Shown: positions 28,911 through 38,258, counted from the stretch's first letter. The stretch: DNA of 64,000 nt from Flavobacterium hydatis (GCF_000737695.1 NZ_JPRM01000017.1:1-64000); one strand, 5' to 3'. Notes: generated by a model not told the origin, from the letters alone. A program made the numbers and translations.

Positions 28911-31049
28911 TTAGTCAATTAAGATTTCTAGGATTGTAATGGCAGCTTCGCTAATTTTTGTTCCAGGTCCAAAAACCGCTACAGCACCAGCATCAAATAA
29001 ATATTGATAATCTTGTGCAGGTATTACACCTCCTACGATTACCATAATATCTTCACGACCATGTTTTTTAAGTTCTTCGATAACTTGTGGTACAAGTGTT
29101 TTATGTCCCGCAGCAAGTGAAGAAACACCTAGGATGTGGACGTCATTTTCTACAGCTTGTTTGGCAGCTTCTGCCGGAGTCTGAAAAAGCGGACCTATAT
29201 CTACATCAAAACCTACATCGGCATAACCAGTGGCAACAACTTTTGCGCCTCTGTCATGACCGTCTTGCCCCATTTTGGCAATCATAATTCTTGGACGACG
29301 ACCTTCTTGTTTGGCAAAGGTATCGGCCAGTTGTTTTGCTTTCTCAAAGCTCTTGTCGTCTTTTATTGCTGCACTGTACACGCCACTAAAGGATTTAATT
29401 TGTGCTTTGTATCTCCCGAAAACAGTTTCTAATGCATCGCTTATTTCGCCAAGTGTAGCACGATTTCTAGCAGCATCAATAGCTATTTCAAGTAAATTAC
29501 CGTCGCCGGTTTTTGCACAATGAATTAATTTTTCGAGTATTGCTTTTACTTTTTCAGAATCTCTGGTTGTCTTTATGCGTTCTAGTTGAGCAACTTGTTG
29601 TTTACGTACCATTTGGTTGTCAACATCGAGAATCTGTAAAGGATCTTCCTTTTCTAGTCGGTATTTATTAACACCTACAATAATATCTTGTCCGCTATCT
29701 ATTCGGGCTTGTTTTCTTGCCGCAGCTTCTTCTATTCGTAATTTAGGTATTCCAGCTTCGATAGCTTTTGTCATTCCACCAAGTTCTTCAACCTCTTCAA
29801 TAAGTTTCCAAGCGTTGGCAACAATTTCATTTGTTAGGCTTTCTACATAATAACTACCTGCCCAAGGGTCAACGGTTTTAGTTATTTTGGTTTCTTCCTG
29901 CAAGAAGATTTGTGTATTACGAGCAATCCTTGCCGAAAAATCTGTTGGTAATGCAATGGCCTCATCTAGTGCATTTGTGTGTAATGATTGTGTACCACCA
30001 AACGCTGCTGCAGTAGCTTCAATACAAGTACGTGCTACATTATTAAATGGATCTTGCTCGGTTAAACTCCAGCCACTTGTTTGGCAATGTGTTCTTAGTG
30101 CAAGAGATTTATCGCTTTTAGGATTAAATTGCTGAACAAGTTTTGCCCAAATCATTCTTCCTGCACGCATTTTGGCAATTTCCATAAAGTGATTCATTCC
30201 TATTGCCCAGAAAAAAGACAATCGTGGAGCAAACTCATCTATCGGCATTCCTGTTGCTAATCCAGTTCTAATATACTCTAAACCATCGGCTAGTGTATAG
30301 GCTAATTCGATATCGGCTGTAGCACCTGCTTCTTGCATGTGATATCCAGAAATTGAAATAGAATTGAATTTCGGCATTTTTTTGCTCGTAAATTCAAAAA
30401 TATCAGCAATAATCTTCATCGATGGAGTAGGTGGATAAATATAAGTGTTACGCACCATGAACTCTTTTAGGATATCATTTTGGATAGTTCCCGAAAGTTT
30501 TACAGGAGGAACACCTTGTTCCTCGGCAGCAACAATATAAAAAGCCATAATTGGTAAAACCGCCCCATTCATTGTCATAGAAACCGACATTTCTTCTAGC
30601 GGAATCTGATCAAATAAAACCTTCATGTCTTCGACAGAGTCTATCGCAACTCCGGCTTTCCCTACATCACCAACAACACGCTCGTGATCAGAGTCGTATC
30701 CGCGATGTGTAGGCAAATCAAATGCAATTGATAGTCCCTTTTGTCCAGCAGCAAGATTACGTCTGTAAAAAGCGTTGCTTTCTTCAGCAGTCGAAAATCC
30801 TGCATATTGCCTGATTGTCCAAGGACGTCTTACGTGCATAGTTGCATAAGGACCTCTTAAATTGGGCGCAAAACCAGCTCCAAAATCAAGATGTTCAATA
30901 TTCTCAATATCTTGTTTTGTATAGGTTGCTTTTAGGTCAATCCCTTCGGCTGTTTCAAAGTTACTGCTTGTCGGTTGTTGGTCTTTAGGAGCAACGTCTA
31001 ACTTCTCACTTTTAACATCTAACTTTATATGTGTAAGGTCTTTTCTCAA
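28911..31049 (-). CDS. mutB: Methylmalonyl-CoA mutase, large (catalytic) subunit
   Basis: A 712-residue adenosylcobalamin-dependent mutase, interconverting methylmalonyl-CoA and succinyl-CoA in propionate and branched-chain metabolism. A TIM-barrel domain ([24 protein letters not shown], about 64-87) is followed by the C-terminal B12 domain, with the cobalt ligand His in [11 protein letters not shown] and the downstream SSLAAGH and GGVIP loops. The first 40 residues are an atypical polar leader containing [11 protein letters not shown], apparently encoded by repeat-like DNA. It follows the small-subunit gene, but a toxin-antitoxin pair is lodged between them. Confidence 0.95.
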   Translation of the reverse strand: MRKDLTHIKLDVKSEKLDVAPKDQQPTSSNFETAEGIDLKATYTKQDIENIEHLDFGAGFAPNLRGPYATMHVRRPWTIRQYAGFSTAEESNAFYRRNLAAGQKGLSIAFDLPTHRGYDSDHERVVGDVGKAGVAIDSVEDMKVLFDQIPLEEMSVSMTMNGAVLPIMAFYIVAAEEQGVPPVKLSGTIQNDILKEFMVRNTYIYPPTPSMKIIADIFEFTSKKMPKFNSISISGYHMQEAGATADIELAYTLADGLEYIRTGLATGMPIDEFAPRLSFFWAIGMNHFMEIAKMRAGRMIWAKLVQQFNPKSDKSLALRTHCQTSGWSLTEQDPFNNVARTCIEATAAAFGGTQSLHTNALDEAIALPTDFSARIARNTQIFLQEETKITKTVDPWAGSYYVESLTNEIVANAWKLIEEVEELGGMTKAIEAGIPKLRIEEAAARKQARIDSGQDIIVGVNKYRLEKEDPLQILDVDNQMVRKQQVAQLERIKTTRDSEKVKAILEKLIHCAKTGDGNLLEIAIDAARNRATLGEISDALETVFGRYKAQIKSFSGVYSAAIKDDKSFEKAKQLADTFAKQEGRRPRIMIAKMGQDGHDRGAKVVATGYADVGFDVDIGPLFQTPAEAAKQAVENDVHILGVSSLAAGHKTLVPQVIEELKKHGREDIMVIVGGVIPAQDYQYLFDAGAVAVFGPGTKISEAAITILEILID

Positions 31050-31063
31050 TTGTAAAATTGTTA

Positions 31064-31360
31064 TTAAAATAAGTTTAATTCGTTATCTCTCGATGTATGA
31101 AAAATGGATTTTATAACAATACAATTTTCATAAATAGAATAATGCAAAGCGTATGGAAAAGATTTAAAAAAAATGATTCGAACGTTGTCATATCTTATCT
31201 GAAATAATAATGGATTTTTTTTAATGATGGTTATACTTTTTTTAAAGGAATCATTAAATCTGACAGCTAATTTTGGATGTATATCTTTATAAAAGAACAA
31301 AGATTTTTTATAGTCTATTTTAGCTTCTTCAATAATAACTACTTTATAAATCATCTTCAA
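31064..31360 (-). CDS. RelE/ParE family toxin
   Basis: A 98-residue basic protein of the RelE/ParE fold: [48 protein letters not shown], followed by [24 protein letters not shown] and the C-terminal [11 protein letters not shown]. Family members are either mRNA interferases or gyrase poisons; the ParE/RelE split cannot be made from this sequence. It overlaps its antitoxin gene by 17 bp (by 11 bp if the third codon, ATG at 31354, is the start). It lies between the two mutase subunit genes, 14 bp before mutB. Confidence 0.85.
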   Translation of the reverse strand: MKMIYKVVIIEEAKIDYKKSLFFYKDIHPKLAVRFNDSFKKSITIIKKNPLLFQIRYDNVRIIFFKSFPYALHYSIYENCIVIKSIFHTSRDNELNLF

Positions 31361-31580
31361 TTTCTTTTAAAAAATCATCAATGTCAGTAACATTCTTTGG
31401 ATTTTTTAAATAGATTTCTGTTCTTTCTCTAACTTGATCAATTTGCCATTGAGGAATTCTATATTCATCATTTTGAACAGGTAAAATAATTACTTCTACT
31501 TCATCTGCTTTAAAATCATCTGGTAGAATAACAGTTACAGAATGATTTTTGACCGATACTATTCTTCTAATTGCTTCCAT
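31344..31580 (-). CDS. Antitoxin of a type II toxin-antitoxin pair
   Basis: A 78-residue acidic protein directly upstream of and overlapping the RelE/ParE toxin gene. Its N-terminus (IRRIVSVKNHSVTVILPDDFKADEVEVIIL) resembles a swapped-hairpin AbrB-like DNA-binding segment, and the C-terminal half is helical and acidic ([16 protein letters not shown]), the usual toxin-binding part. It should neutralise the toxin and may repress the pair. It begins 44 bp after the stop of the mutase small subunit, so it could also be read through from the mutA transcript. Confidence 0.8.
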   Translation of the reverse strand: MEAIRRIVSVKNHSVTVILPDDFKADEVEVIILPVQNDEYRIPQWQIDQVRERTEIYLKNPKNVTDIDDFLKEIEDDL

Positions 31581-31624
31581 AATTATTTTAGGTTTGTATT
31601 CAAATATAACTATTTGAAATTAAT

Positions 31625-32995
31625 TTATTCAAGCTCAAGTCTTTCCTGTTCTAATTTCTCGGCCAACCGTTTTTCTATTATTGGTGTAATTAATGTCTTT
31701 CTTGGTTTTACTTTTACAAAAGGGAAGAGTTCCAAATCATGTTTCATTTTGTCGTCTTTGTTCGGATACTTATTCGTTCCGAGTAAGACCTCTTTCTTTG
31801 TGTCAAATAATTCTTGTTCCTTATCGGCACTTTCCTGAATTTTTCTTTTGATGACTCCTTCGTTTAATAACTTTAAGAAACCTCCACTGGCTTCAATATC
31901 TTTAAACAAGTTTAATGATTTCTCCGCAAGTTGGTTTGTAATACTTTCTATGTAATAACTTCCGTCGGCAGGATTATTGACTTTATCAAAGTAACTCTCG
32001 TTTTTAAGAATCAATAATTGATTGCGTGCAATTCTGTCTCCAAATTCGTTGTCTTTATGATATAAAGCATCGTATGGTAAATTTGCAACGGCGTCTGCAC
32101 CACCTATTATTGCCGACATACATTCGGTTGTGGTACGTAACATATTTACATTGTAATCATACAAGGTTTTATTTCGCTTTGTAGGCGTAACAAGTAAATG
32201 ACATTTTAGGTCAGGATTGTATTCGGTTGCAATTAAATTAAAAAGCAATCTTAAGGCACGAAGCTTAGCAATTTCAAAAAAGTAGTTTGTTCCTACGGCT
32301 ACTTGTAACACAATGGTTCCGTTTATAGAGGGAATTCGGTTAAAGTATTCGTTTGCATGTGCAATTGTATACGCGATTTGCTGTACCATATTGGCACCAG
32401 CATTTTGATATAAACTAGCATTAATGCTTATTAAAGATGTATTAGGGATTTCTTTTGAAAGTATTTCAAGAGTTTCGAAATTGTTTTTCTCCTTGGTTGT
32501 AAATGAAAACCAATTTCCCTCTTTTGCTAATTGTCCGAGTGGGTCTAGATTATAGAAAAAATTTGCTTTCTTCTGTATTGAAATTGTATTTAATCTTTTT
32601 ACGAAATCGATTGAAATGAAATTCAAATTAAAGTAAACATTGCTGTTTTCTAAAGGTAATTTTTCGAATAATTTATCAATGTTGATGGTGTCATTTTCAA
32701 TTGTAAAATACAAACTTTCAGCACCTCTTTTTAGGGAGTCTAAAGCCCTTTCAACTGATTTTGAAACGTCGTGAACAAAAATGTTCTGACATATTTTAAA
32801 ATCAGTTGATTTGGTTGTTACTTCAACAGGCTTGATGTCTTCATCACTATGATAAAATGGTTTTACCTGAATGTCTTCTGGCGAATTCCAAATCAGAGTT
32901 TCGTTATAATCGGCACCATCCAATTCAAATTGAATTTTTTGTTTCCATTGTTTGGATGATACTGGACTAAAATTATCGAAAAGGGGAGTAGCCAT
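31625..32995 (-). CDS. mutA: Methylmalonyl-CoA mutase, small subunit
   Basis: A 456-residue beta subunit of heterodimeric methylmalonyl-CoA mutase; it carries the TIM-barrel fold but is catalytically inactive in studied homologues. SSKQWKQKIQFELDGADYNETLIW and the later DALYHKDNEFGDRIARNQLLILKNES are typical. I start it at MATPLFDNFSPVS (32995); the longer frame to 33073 would overlap the FtsB-like gene with a low-complexity leader. It is much shorter than actinobacterial MutA (about 620) and has no C-terminal B12-like domain. It follows the FtsB-like gene by 25 bp. Confidence 0.92.
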   Translation of the reverse strand: MATPLFDNFSPVSSKQWKQKIQFELDGADYNETLIWNSPEDIQVKPFYHSDEDIKPVEVTTKSTDFKICQNIFVHDVSKSVERALDSLKRGAESLYFTIENDTINIDKLFEKLPLENSNVYFNLNFISIDFVKRLNTISIQKKANFFYNLDPLGQLAKEGNWFSFTTKEKNNFETLEILSKEIPNTSLISINASLYQNAGANMVQQIAYTIAHANEYFNRIPSINGTIVLQVAVGTNYFFEIAKLRALRLLFNLIATEYNPDLKCHLLVTPTKRNKTLYDYNVNMLRTTTECMSAIIGGADAVANLPYDALYHKDNEFGDRIARNQLLILKNESYFDKVNNPADGSYYIESITNQLAEKSLNLFKDIEASGGFLKLLNEGVIKRKIQESADKEQELFDTKKEVLLGTNKYPNKDDKMKHDLELFPFVKVKPRKTLITPIIEKRLAEKLEQERLELE

Positions 32996-33020
32996 TTTTA
33001 TCTTTTTATAATTCTGAAAT

Positions 33021-33344
33021 TTATTTTTTTTCGATAGTGTCACCTTCAAACTCGATGATGTAAATGTCTTCACTATCTTTTTTCATAAAATACTTTTCCC
33101 TAGCATATTTCTCAATTTGCTCTGGGTTTTTAAGTTCTTTTATTTGTTCCTGGTCTTTTTTTATCTCTTCTTGATAATAGGTTTTATTGTCTTTTAACTC
33201 ATTTATTTGGTTATCGAGAAAACGATGGTCAAAATAGGAGTAATTATCTAGAAAAACCATCCAGATTATAAAAAACAACAGTACCCAAACATACTTGTTG
33301 CTCAGGAATTTAAACCAAGGTTTATTTTTATACGGATTTGTCAT
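33021..33344 (-). CDS. FtsB/DivIC-like septum formation initiator
   Basis: A 107-residue bitopic membrane protein: a short cytosolic N-terminus, one TM helix (about 14-31, VWVLLFFIIWMVFLDNYS), then a periplasmic coiled coil (QINELKDNKTYYQEEIKKDQ) and the FtsB/DivIC signature EQIEKYAREKYFMKK. It probably joins the FtsQLB divisome subcomplex. It lies between udk and mutA on the same strand; the spacer to udk holds a copy of repeat family 2. Confidence 0.88.
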   Translation of the reverse strand: MTNPYKNKPWFKFLSNKYVWVLLFFIIWMVFLDNYSYFDHRFLDNQINELKDNKTYYQEEIKKDQEQIKELKNPEQIEKYAREKYFMKKDSEDIYIIEFEGDTIEKK

Positions 33345-33356
33345 TTTTTATTTTTT

Positions 33357-33424
33357 AGCCCCGATAAAGCCGATATCCTTTGAGAGGAACGAACAAAGAT
33401 AAAGGCGAAAGCGGGAATAGCTCC
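33357..33424 (+). repeat. Dispersed repeat family 2, copy 2
   Basis: A 68 bp element starting AGCCCCGATAAAGC, then GATATCCTTTG, a short variable centre, AAAGATAAAGGCGAAAGCGGGA, and ending TAGCTCC. It lies between two co-directional genes (udk and the FtsB-like gene), so it would be inside their transcript if they are cotranscribed. Confidence 0.7.
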
Positions 33425-33455
33425 TAATTATTAATGCAATAAAATTACAATAAAA

Positions 33456-34064
33456 TTATAGAATACGTTGATTAATTACTGCACGAACTACATCTATTGC
33501 TACAGTATTGTACTTGTCGTTTGGTATAATAATGTCTGCAAAAGCTTTTGTAGGTTCGATAAATTGCTCATGCATAGGTTTTAAGGTGTTTTGGTAACGT
33601 GTTAAAACCTCGTCTAGATCACGACCACGTTCTGCGATATCACGCTTTAAACGTCTGATAAGTCTTTCGTCAGAATCAGCATGAACGTAAACTTTAATAT
33701 CAAAAAGTTCTCTTAGTTCTGGATTTGTCAGGATTAAAATTCCTTCTACAAGCATTACTTTTCTAGGATGAGTGCTTATTGTATCGTCGGTTCTGTTATG
33801 AGTGATAAAAGAATAAACTGGCTGATCGATAGTTTTTCCTTCTTTAAGGTCTTTTAAGTGGGTAACTAATAAATCGAAATCGATCGCACGTGGATGATCA
33901 AAATTTATAAGGGCTCTTTCATCAAAAGATAGATTTTTATTTTCTTTGTAGTATGAATCCTGAGAGATTACGCCCACTTCTGTATGAGGTAATTCATTCA
34001 TGATTTGATGTACTACGGTTGTTTTCCCGCTTCCTGTTCCGCCTGCAATTCCAATGATGAGCAT
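33456..34064 (-). CDS. udk: Uridine kinase
   Basis: A 202-residue P-loop uridine/cytidine kinase for pyrimidine salvage. Walker A is GIAGGTGSGKTT (about 5-16), followed by ISQDSYYKE, NFDHPRAIDFDLL and VEGILIL, and the lid arginines RRLKRDIAERGRDLDEVLTRY. Full length. It heads a same-strand run udk, FtsB-like, mutA, TA pair, mutB. A TATTTTTG box lies 27 bp upstream on the minus strand (34091-34098). Confidence 0.96.
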   Translation of the reverse strand: MLIIGIAGGTGSGKTTVVHQIMNELPHTEVGVISQDSYYKENKNLSFDERALINFDHPRAIDFDLLVTHLKDLKEGKTIDQPVYSFITHNRTDDTISTHPRKVMLVEGILILTNPELRELFDIKVYVHADSDERLIRRLKRDIAERGRDLDEVLTRYQNTLKPMHEQFIEPTKAFADIIIPNDKYNTVAIDVVRAVINQRIL

Positions 34065-34381
34065 AAAAATATTGTTATAATTTGAAGCCGCAAAAATAAG
34101 AATTAATACGGATTTGTCATTAGATAAAATTCCTAAAATTCGGTGTAGCTTTTATCTTGTTTTAATTTATTTATTGATTCGGTTTTTAATTCAATAAATA
34201 ATCCTTGCCTGAAGAAAGGTTTAATGCTGATTTCTCAAATTTGCACTAATCAGTACTTTAGATTGGTTTGAATATCTTCGATAAAAAAGGACTTAAAAGA
34301 AAAGACCTCGATTACTTAGTAATCGAGGTCTTTGGTGCAATCAGTGATTTTTTAGGAATACCTGACTTTAGTAAGCACTTA
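34065..34381. other. Intergenic gap between SDR and udk genes
   Basis: A 317 bp spacer. It holds the udk promoter box TATTTTTG (minus, 34091-34098) and the terminator hairpin of the SDR gene. I see nothing else. Confidence 0.5.
34301..34333 (-). terminator. Terminator of the SDR gene
   Basis: A 15 bp perfect stem AAAGACCTCGATTAC / GTAATCGAGGTCTTT with a 3-base loop, about 50 bp after the SDR stop; T-rich on the minus strand. Confidence 0.85.
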
Positions 34382-35263
34382 TTATTTGTTTTTCTTTGCT
34401 TTTATCATCATTTCAAGCTGATCCCAAAGTTCTTCCGGAATTGCTTCTAATAAATTAAATTGTCCAGCACCTTTTAGCCATTCGCCACCATCGATTGTGA
34501 TAACATCACCATTTACATAGGCAGAGAAATCAGAAACTAAATAAGCAGCTAAATTTGCCAATTCCTGATGGTCTCCCACACGTTTCAAAGGTACTTTTTT
34601 TGCCATATCAAATTTTTCAGCAAGATCTCCTGGAAGTAATCTGTCCCAAGCTCCTTTTGTAGGGAATGGACCTGGAGCGATAGCATTAGTACGGATTCCG
34701 TATTTTGCCCATTCTACAGCAAGACTTCTTGTCATAGCTAGTACTCCAGCTTTTGCAGTAGCACTTGGTACAACATAAGCTGATCCTGTCCAAGCATAAG
34801 TAGTTACGATATTCAATACCGTAGCCGATGTTTGTTTAGTGTCAATCCAGTGCTTTCCGAAAGCAAGTGTACAGTTTTTAGAACCTTTTAATACAATATC
34901 GATAACAGTGTCAAAAGCATTAGCAGATAATCTTTCGGTTGGCGAAATGAAATTTCCAGCCGCATTGTTTAGTAAAACATCTACTTTACCAAAAGCTTTT
35001 AAAACTTCTTGCAGCATGTTTTCTACTTCTTCGTAATGACGAACATCACATTGTAGTGGTAAACAAGTTCCTCCTGTTTGGCCCTCAAGTTCTGTAGCTG
35101 TGTTTTTTAGTTTTTCTAAATCTCTCGACGTTATAGCAACTTTAGCACCTAACTCCAGAAAGTATTTTGTCATGGCTTTTCCTAGACCGCTTCCTCCACC
35201 GGTTACCACTATTACTTTGCCTTTTAAAGCATCGTCTCTTAACATTTTATCTGTATAACTCAT
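34382..35263 (-). CDS. Short-chain dehydrogenase, 2,4-dienoyl-CoA reductase-like
   Basis: A 293-residue SDR. The cofactor motif TGGGSGLGKAM is at about 21-31, NNAAGNF at about 97-103, and the C-terminal NGDVITIDGGEWL is present. The form (AAGNF, VVPSATAKAGVLAMTRSLAVEW) resembles peroxisomal/bacterial 2,4-dienoyl-CoA reductases of fatty-acid degradation. The usual SDR catalytic Tyr of YxxxK is not present at its expected place (SATAKAG), as in the DECR subgroup. The substrate assignment is inference from this subgroup. It ends the dnaA-side gene run. Confidence 0.85.
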   Translation of the reverse strand: MSYTDKMLRDDALKGKVIVVTGGGSGLGKAMTKYFLELGAKVAITSRDLEKLKNTATELEGQTGGTCLPLQCDVRHYEEVENMLQEVLKAFGKVDVLLNNAAGNFISPTERLSANAFDTVIDIVLKGSKNCTLAFGKHWIDTKQTSATVLNIVTTYAWTGSAYVVPSATAKAGVLAMTRSLAVEWAKYGIRTNAIAPGPFPTKGAWDRLLPGDLAEKFDMAKKVPLKRVGDHQELANLAAYLVSDFSAYVNGDVITIDGGEWLKGAGQFNLLEAIPEELWDQLEMMIKAKKNK

Positions 35264-35340
35264 GTTTTTTTAAATTTAAAAGGTAAATATAAGAATTAAA
35301 TAGTATGCATGCATAATAAATGTGTTAATTTTAGTTTATG

Positions 35341-36468
35341 CTAAATGTTACATAATCTTTCGGCAGCAGCCTCGAGTGTTGCATTATCTTTGGCAAAACA
35401 AAAACGGATTAGTTTTAAATCTTTTCCGTTGGCATAGAAAGTTGAAATAGGAATTGCGGCAACTCCATATTCGGTTATTAGTCTTTTGCAAAAAGTTACA
35501 TCATCTTCGTCGGAGATAGATTTATAGGATGCAACCTGAAAATAAGTTCCTTCGCATGGTTTTAATTCGAATCGACTTTTTTCTAGTAATTTTTTAAAGT
35601 AATCTCGTTTTTCCTGATAGAATTTACCAAGTTTAGTAACATCTACAATATCTTGGTATTCGCTTATTGCAACTTGCGAAATGCTGTTTACACTAAACAC
35701 TAAAAACTGATGTACTTTTTTGATTTCTACCATTAAATGTTCTGGCGCTACAACGTAACCAATTTTCCATCCTGTAATATGAAATGATTTCCCGAAAGAC
35801 GAAATCATAATGCAACGGTCTAAAAGTTGCTCACGGGTATGTGCCGAGATATGTTTTTCTTCAAAAGTGATGTACTCATACACTTCATCGGATAATACTA
35901 ATAGGTCTGGATATTTTTTAAGAATGTTTTCTAATCGCACAAAATCTGCTTCCGCTAAAATTTTTCCTGTTGGGTTGTGCGGATTATTAATGATTATCAT
36001 TCTTGTTTTGGCTGAACAAGCTTTCTCGATAGTTTCCCAATTTGGTGTGTAATCATCGTTTAAGGGAACTCGAATAGGATTTGCGCTGCTTAATAAAACG
36101 GGTGCTTCGTAACAATCATAACTCGGGTCGAGGATAATTACTTCGTCGTTTGCTTTGATTAATGCTTGTATGGTGGTAAAAATACCTTGAGTTGCCCCGG
36201 CAGTTACAAGGATTTCGGTTTCTGGTATAGCTACTCGGTTATAAGAGTCTAGAACTAGTTTTGCTATTTTGGTTAATAATGGCGGGTAACCTGCCATTGG
36301 GGTGTATTGATGTACGTTTTCGGTGGCAAGTCGGGCTACAATACTAGTTAATCGTTCGTCAACAGGAAAATTAGGGAATCCTTGCGATAGGTTAATGGCA
36401 TTGTATTCGTTTGCCATTTTAGACATTACTGTAAAAATACTTGTGCCAATGTGGGGGAGTTTGCTCAT
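35341..36468 (-). CDS. PLP-dependent aminotransferase (methionine aminotransferase type)
   Basis: A 375-residue fold-type I class I/II aminotransferase. The motifs include NLSQGFPNFPVDERL, NNPHNPTGKIL, SDEVYEYITFE and the PLP lysine in SSFGKSFHITGWKIGY, a variant typical of the YbdL/kynurenine-aminotransferase-like group that accepts methionine. It is cytosolic and may act in methionine salvage, but no mtn genes are near. It begins 99 bp after the TonB-like gene on the same strand. Confidence 0.88.
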   Translation of the reverse strand: MSKLPHIGTSIFTVMSKMANEYNAINLSQGFPNFPVDERLTSIVARLATENVHQYTPMAGYPPLLTKIAKLVLDSYNRVAIPETEILVTAGATQGIFTTIQALIKANDEVIILDPSYDCYEAPVLLSSANPIRVPLNDDYTPNWETIEKACSAKTRMIIINNPHNPTGKILAEADFVRLENILKKYPDLLVLSDEVYEYITFEEKHISAHTREQLLDRCIMISSFGKSFHITGWKIGYVVAPEHLMVEIKKVHQFLVFSVNSISQVAISEYQDIVDVTKLGKFYQEKRDYFKKLLEKSRFELKPCEGTYFQVASYKSISDEDDVTFCKRLITEYGVAAIPISTFYANGKDLKLIRFCFAKDNATLEAAAERLCNI

Positions 36469-36567
36469 AAAAATCTATAATTACTTTTATAAAGATAGCT
36501 TTTTTATGATAATTTTAATTTCTTTTTCTGAAACGAATATTTTTCTAAAAAGAGAATCTATAACTTA

Positions 36568-37002
36568 TTAGTTGACAGTTATAGGGAGAGAATAAAGAAC
36601 TCTTACTTCTTTATTTTTTAGTTTTCCAGGTGACCATTTTGGAGATATTTTTAAAACGCGAATGGCTTCAGCACTGGTTCCATAGCCAATATCTCTTAAA
36701 ATTTTGATATCACTTAATGAGCCATCTTTTTCTATTATAAACGTCACATATATTTTGCCATTTAGATTATCTGTTGGGTTTTTATAATTTTGTTTTATAA
36801 AACTGTCCAAACCGATCAATCCTCCGGGAAATTCAGGCTTAACTTCTATGCCAGCGGTATTATAGATGTAATCCGGACCTTTTGCCTCTTGACTTTTAAG
36901 TAATTCATTTGAGGGTATTTCAGTTTTAGAATCTTCTTTAATAGTCTGAGAAGTTATATTTTGTACTGAATAAATTAAAATCAGGATTAAAAACTTCTTC
37001 AT
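36568..37002 (-). CDS. Exported TonB C-terminal domain protein
   Basis: A 144-residue protein with an N-terminal signal peptide or anchor (about 1-18) and a TonB_C domain: VKPEFPGGLIGLDSFIKQNYKNP, then GKIYVTFIIEKDGSLSDIKILRDIGYGTSAEAIRVLKISPKWSPGK. It has no long Pro-rich periplasmic spanner and no ExbBD genes nearby, so it is unlikely to be a standard energy transducer. Many Bacteroidetes carry such short TonB_C proteins of unknown role. Confidence 0.82.
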   Translation of the reverse strand: MKKFLILILIYSVQNITSQTIKEDSKTEIPSNELLKSQEAKGPDYIYNTAGIEVKPEFPGGLIGLDSFIKQNYKNPTDNLNGKIYVTFIIEKDGSLSDIKILRDIGYGTSAEAIRVLKISPKWSPGKLKNKEVRVLYSLPITVN

Positions 37003-37024
37003 TGATGATGGCTTTAAGGTTTAA

Positions 37025-37747
37025 TTACATTTTATGAATAATAAAAATCGTAGGACGATTGTGTAAATCTACTTTAATTTTTTTCCAATCAGAAATACGC
37101 ATTGTTTTGATAAACTCGGTTGGTAGCGTAATATCTGTTGCAATACAAAGATGTGTTGAAGGATTTACTATTTGTAAAATATCTTCGACTAGTTTATTGT
37201 TTCTGTATGGAGTTTCGATGAAAATCTGAGATTGATTTTTGTCTTGTGACAATTTCTCAAAATGTCTCAATGCTGATTTTTTCTCGTCTTTATCTATTGG
37301 TAAATACCCATTAAAGGTGAAGCTTTGTCCGTTCATTCCAGAAGCCATCATGGCGAGTAGGATAGAAGAAGGCCCGACAAGTGGTACTACCTGAATTCCT
37401 TTTTCATGTGCTAATTTTACAATTACAGCACCAGGATCAGCAACACCAGGACAACCTGCTTCGCTCATTAATCCAACATTTTTTCCTTCTAATAAAGGTT
37501 TGATGAAATCTAAATGCTCGCTGTTTTCGGTGCGCTTGTTTAGTGTAAAAAGAATAAGTTCAGATTGTTTTTTTTCGGGAGAAACTGCTTTTATTGATTT
37601 TCGAGCAGTTTTTTCATTTTCAACAATATAATGGTCTATAAAATCAATGCTTCTCTTTATTGTTTGTGGTAAAACATCCATAGGGTCACTTTCGCCTAAG
37701 GTTGTCGGAATCAAATAAAGTTTTCCTAATAAAGAAGTTGATTTCAT
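37025..37747 (-). CDS. RsmI-like SAM-dependent methyltransferase (tetrapyrrole methylase fold)
   Basis: A 240-residue TP-methylase-fold enzyme related to RsmI, which 2'-O-methylates C1402 of 16S rRNA. It starts GKLYLIPTTLGESDPMDVLP rather than the canonical RsmI GTLYIVATPIGNLED. GLMSEAGCPGVADPGA matches the SAM-loop of the family, followed by GPSSILLAMMASGMNGQSFTFNGYLP and QIFIETPYRN. It is best treated as an RsmI paralogue of unproven target. It lies 37 bp after the phosphatase gene in the dnaA run. Confidence 0.84.
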   Translation of the reverse strand: MKSTSLLGKLYLIPTTLGESDPMDVLPQTIKRSIDFIDHYIVENEKTARKSIKAVSPEKKQSELILFTLNKRTENSEHLDFIKPLLEGKNVGLMSEAGCPGVADPGAVIVKLAHEKGIQVVPLVGPSSILLAMMASGMNGQSFTFNGYLPIDKDEKKSALRHFEKLSQDKNQSQIFIETPYRNNKLVEDILQIVNPSTHLCIATDITLPTEFIKTMRISDWKKIKVDLHNRPTIFIIHKM

Positions 37748-37783
37748 GTGTTTGATTTTTTTATTTATTAAGACAGATTTTTA

Positions 37784-38251
37784 TTATTGATGTTTGTCTA
37801 TTAGTTTCTTGGCAATCACTTCAGCAGCTTCGTCCAGCATTTGGTAAACTGAGTTAAAGCCGTTTGGTAAGCCGTAATAAGGATCGGGAACATCAACGTT
37901 TTCTGCGGGAAATAATTCGTTCAGAATAAGTTGTACTTTATCTTTTTGCTGTTGATTTTTTGTCAATGCAATAACGTCATTATAATTGGAGGCATCCATG
38001 ACGTAGATATAGTCGAAGGTGTCAAAATCGGAAGTCTTGAATTGTCTTCCTTTTTGATTAGATATGTTTAAGCCGTTTTTTTTGGCTACTGCGATAGAAC
38101 GTTCATCGGGACTGCGCCCAATATACCAACCGCCCGTTCCTGCCGAATCAACTAAAAAAGTGTCTTTAGGTAATTTTGAAGCTAGAATGCCTTCGGCTAG
38201 TGGTGATCTGCAAATATTACCCAAGCAGACCATTAAAATTTTTACGGGCAT
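37784..38251 (-). CDS. Low molecular weight protein-tyrosine phosphatase
   Basis: A 155-residue LMW-PTP. The active-site loop is VCLGNICRSP (nucleophile Cys9, Arg15), and the general acid Asp is in DVPDPYYG (about 123-130). The SDEFDYIYVMDASNYN-type region is present (FDTFDYIYVMDASNYND). It begins 7 bp after the dnaA stop, so it is very likely cotranscribed with dnaA. Whether it acts on a tyrosine kinase such as a Wzc homologue or on arginine phosphate cannot be told; no kinase gene is nearby. Confidence 0.93.
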   Translation of the reverse strand: MPVKILMVCLGNICRSPLAEGILASKLPKDTFLVDSAGTGGWYIGRSPDERSIAVAKKNGLNISNQKGRQFKTSDFDTFDYIYVMDASNYNDVIALTKNQQQKDKVQLILNELFPAENVDVPDPYYGLPNGFNSVYQMLDEAAEVIAKKLIDKHQ

Positions 38252-38258
38252 GGTGCGT

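Noticed and set aside
36568..37002. Full TonB energy transducer
   Set aside because: Only the TonB C-terminal domain is present, with no Pro-rich spanner and no ExbB/ExbD genes.
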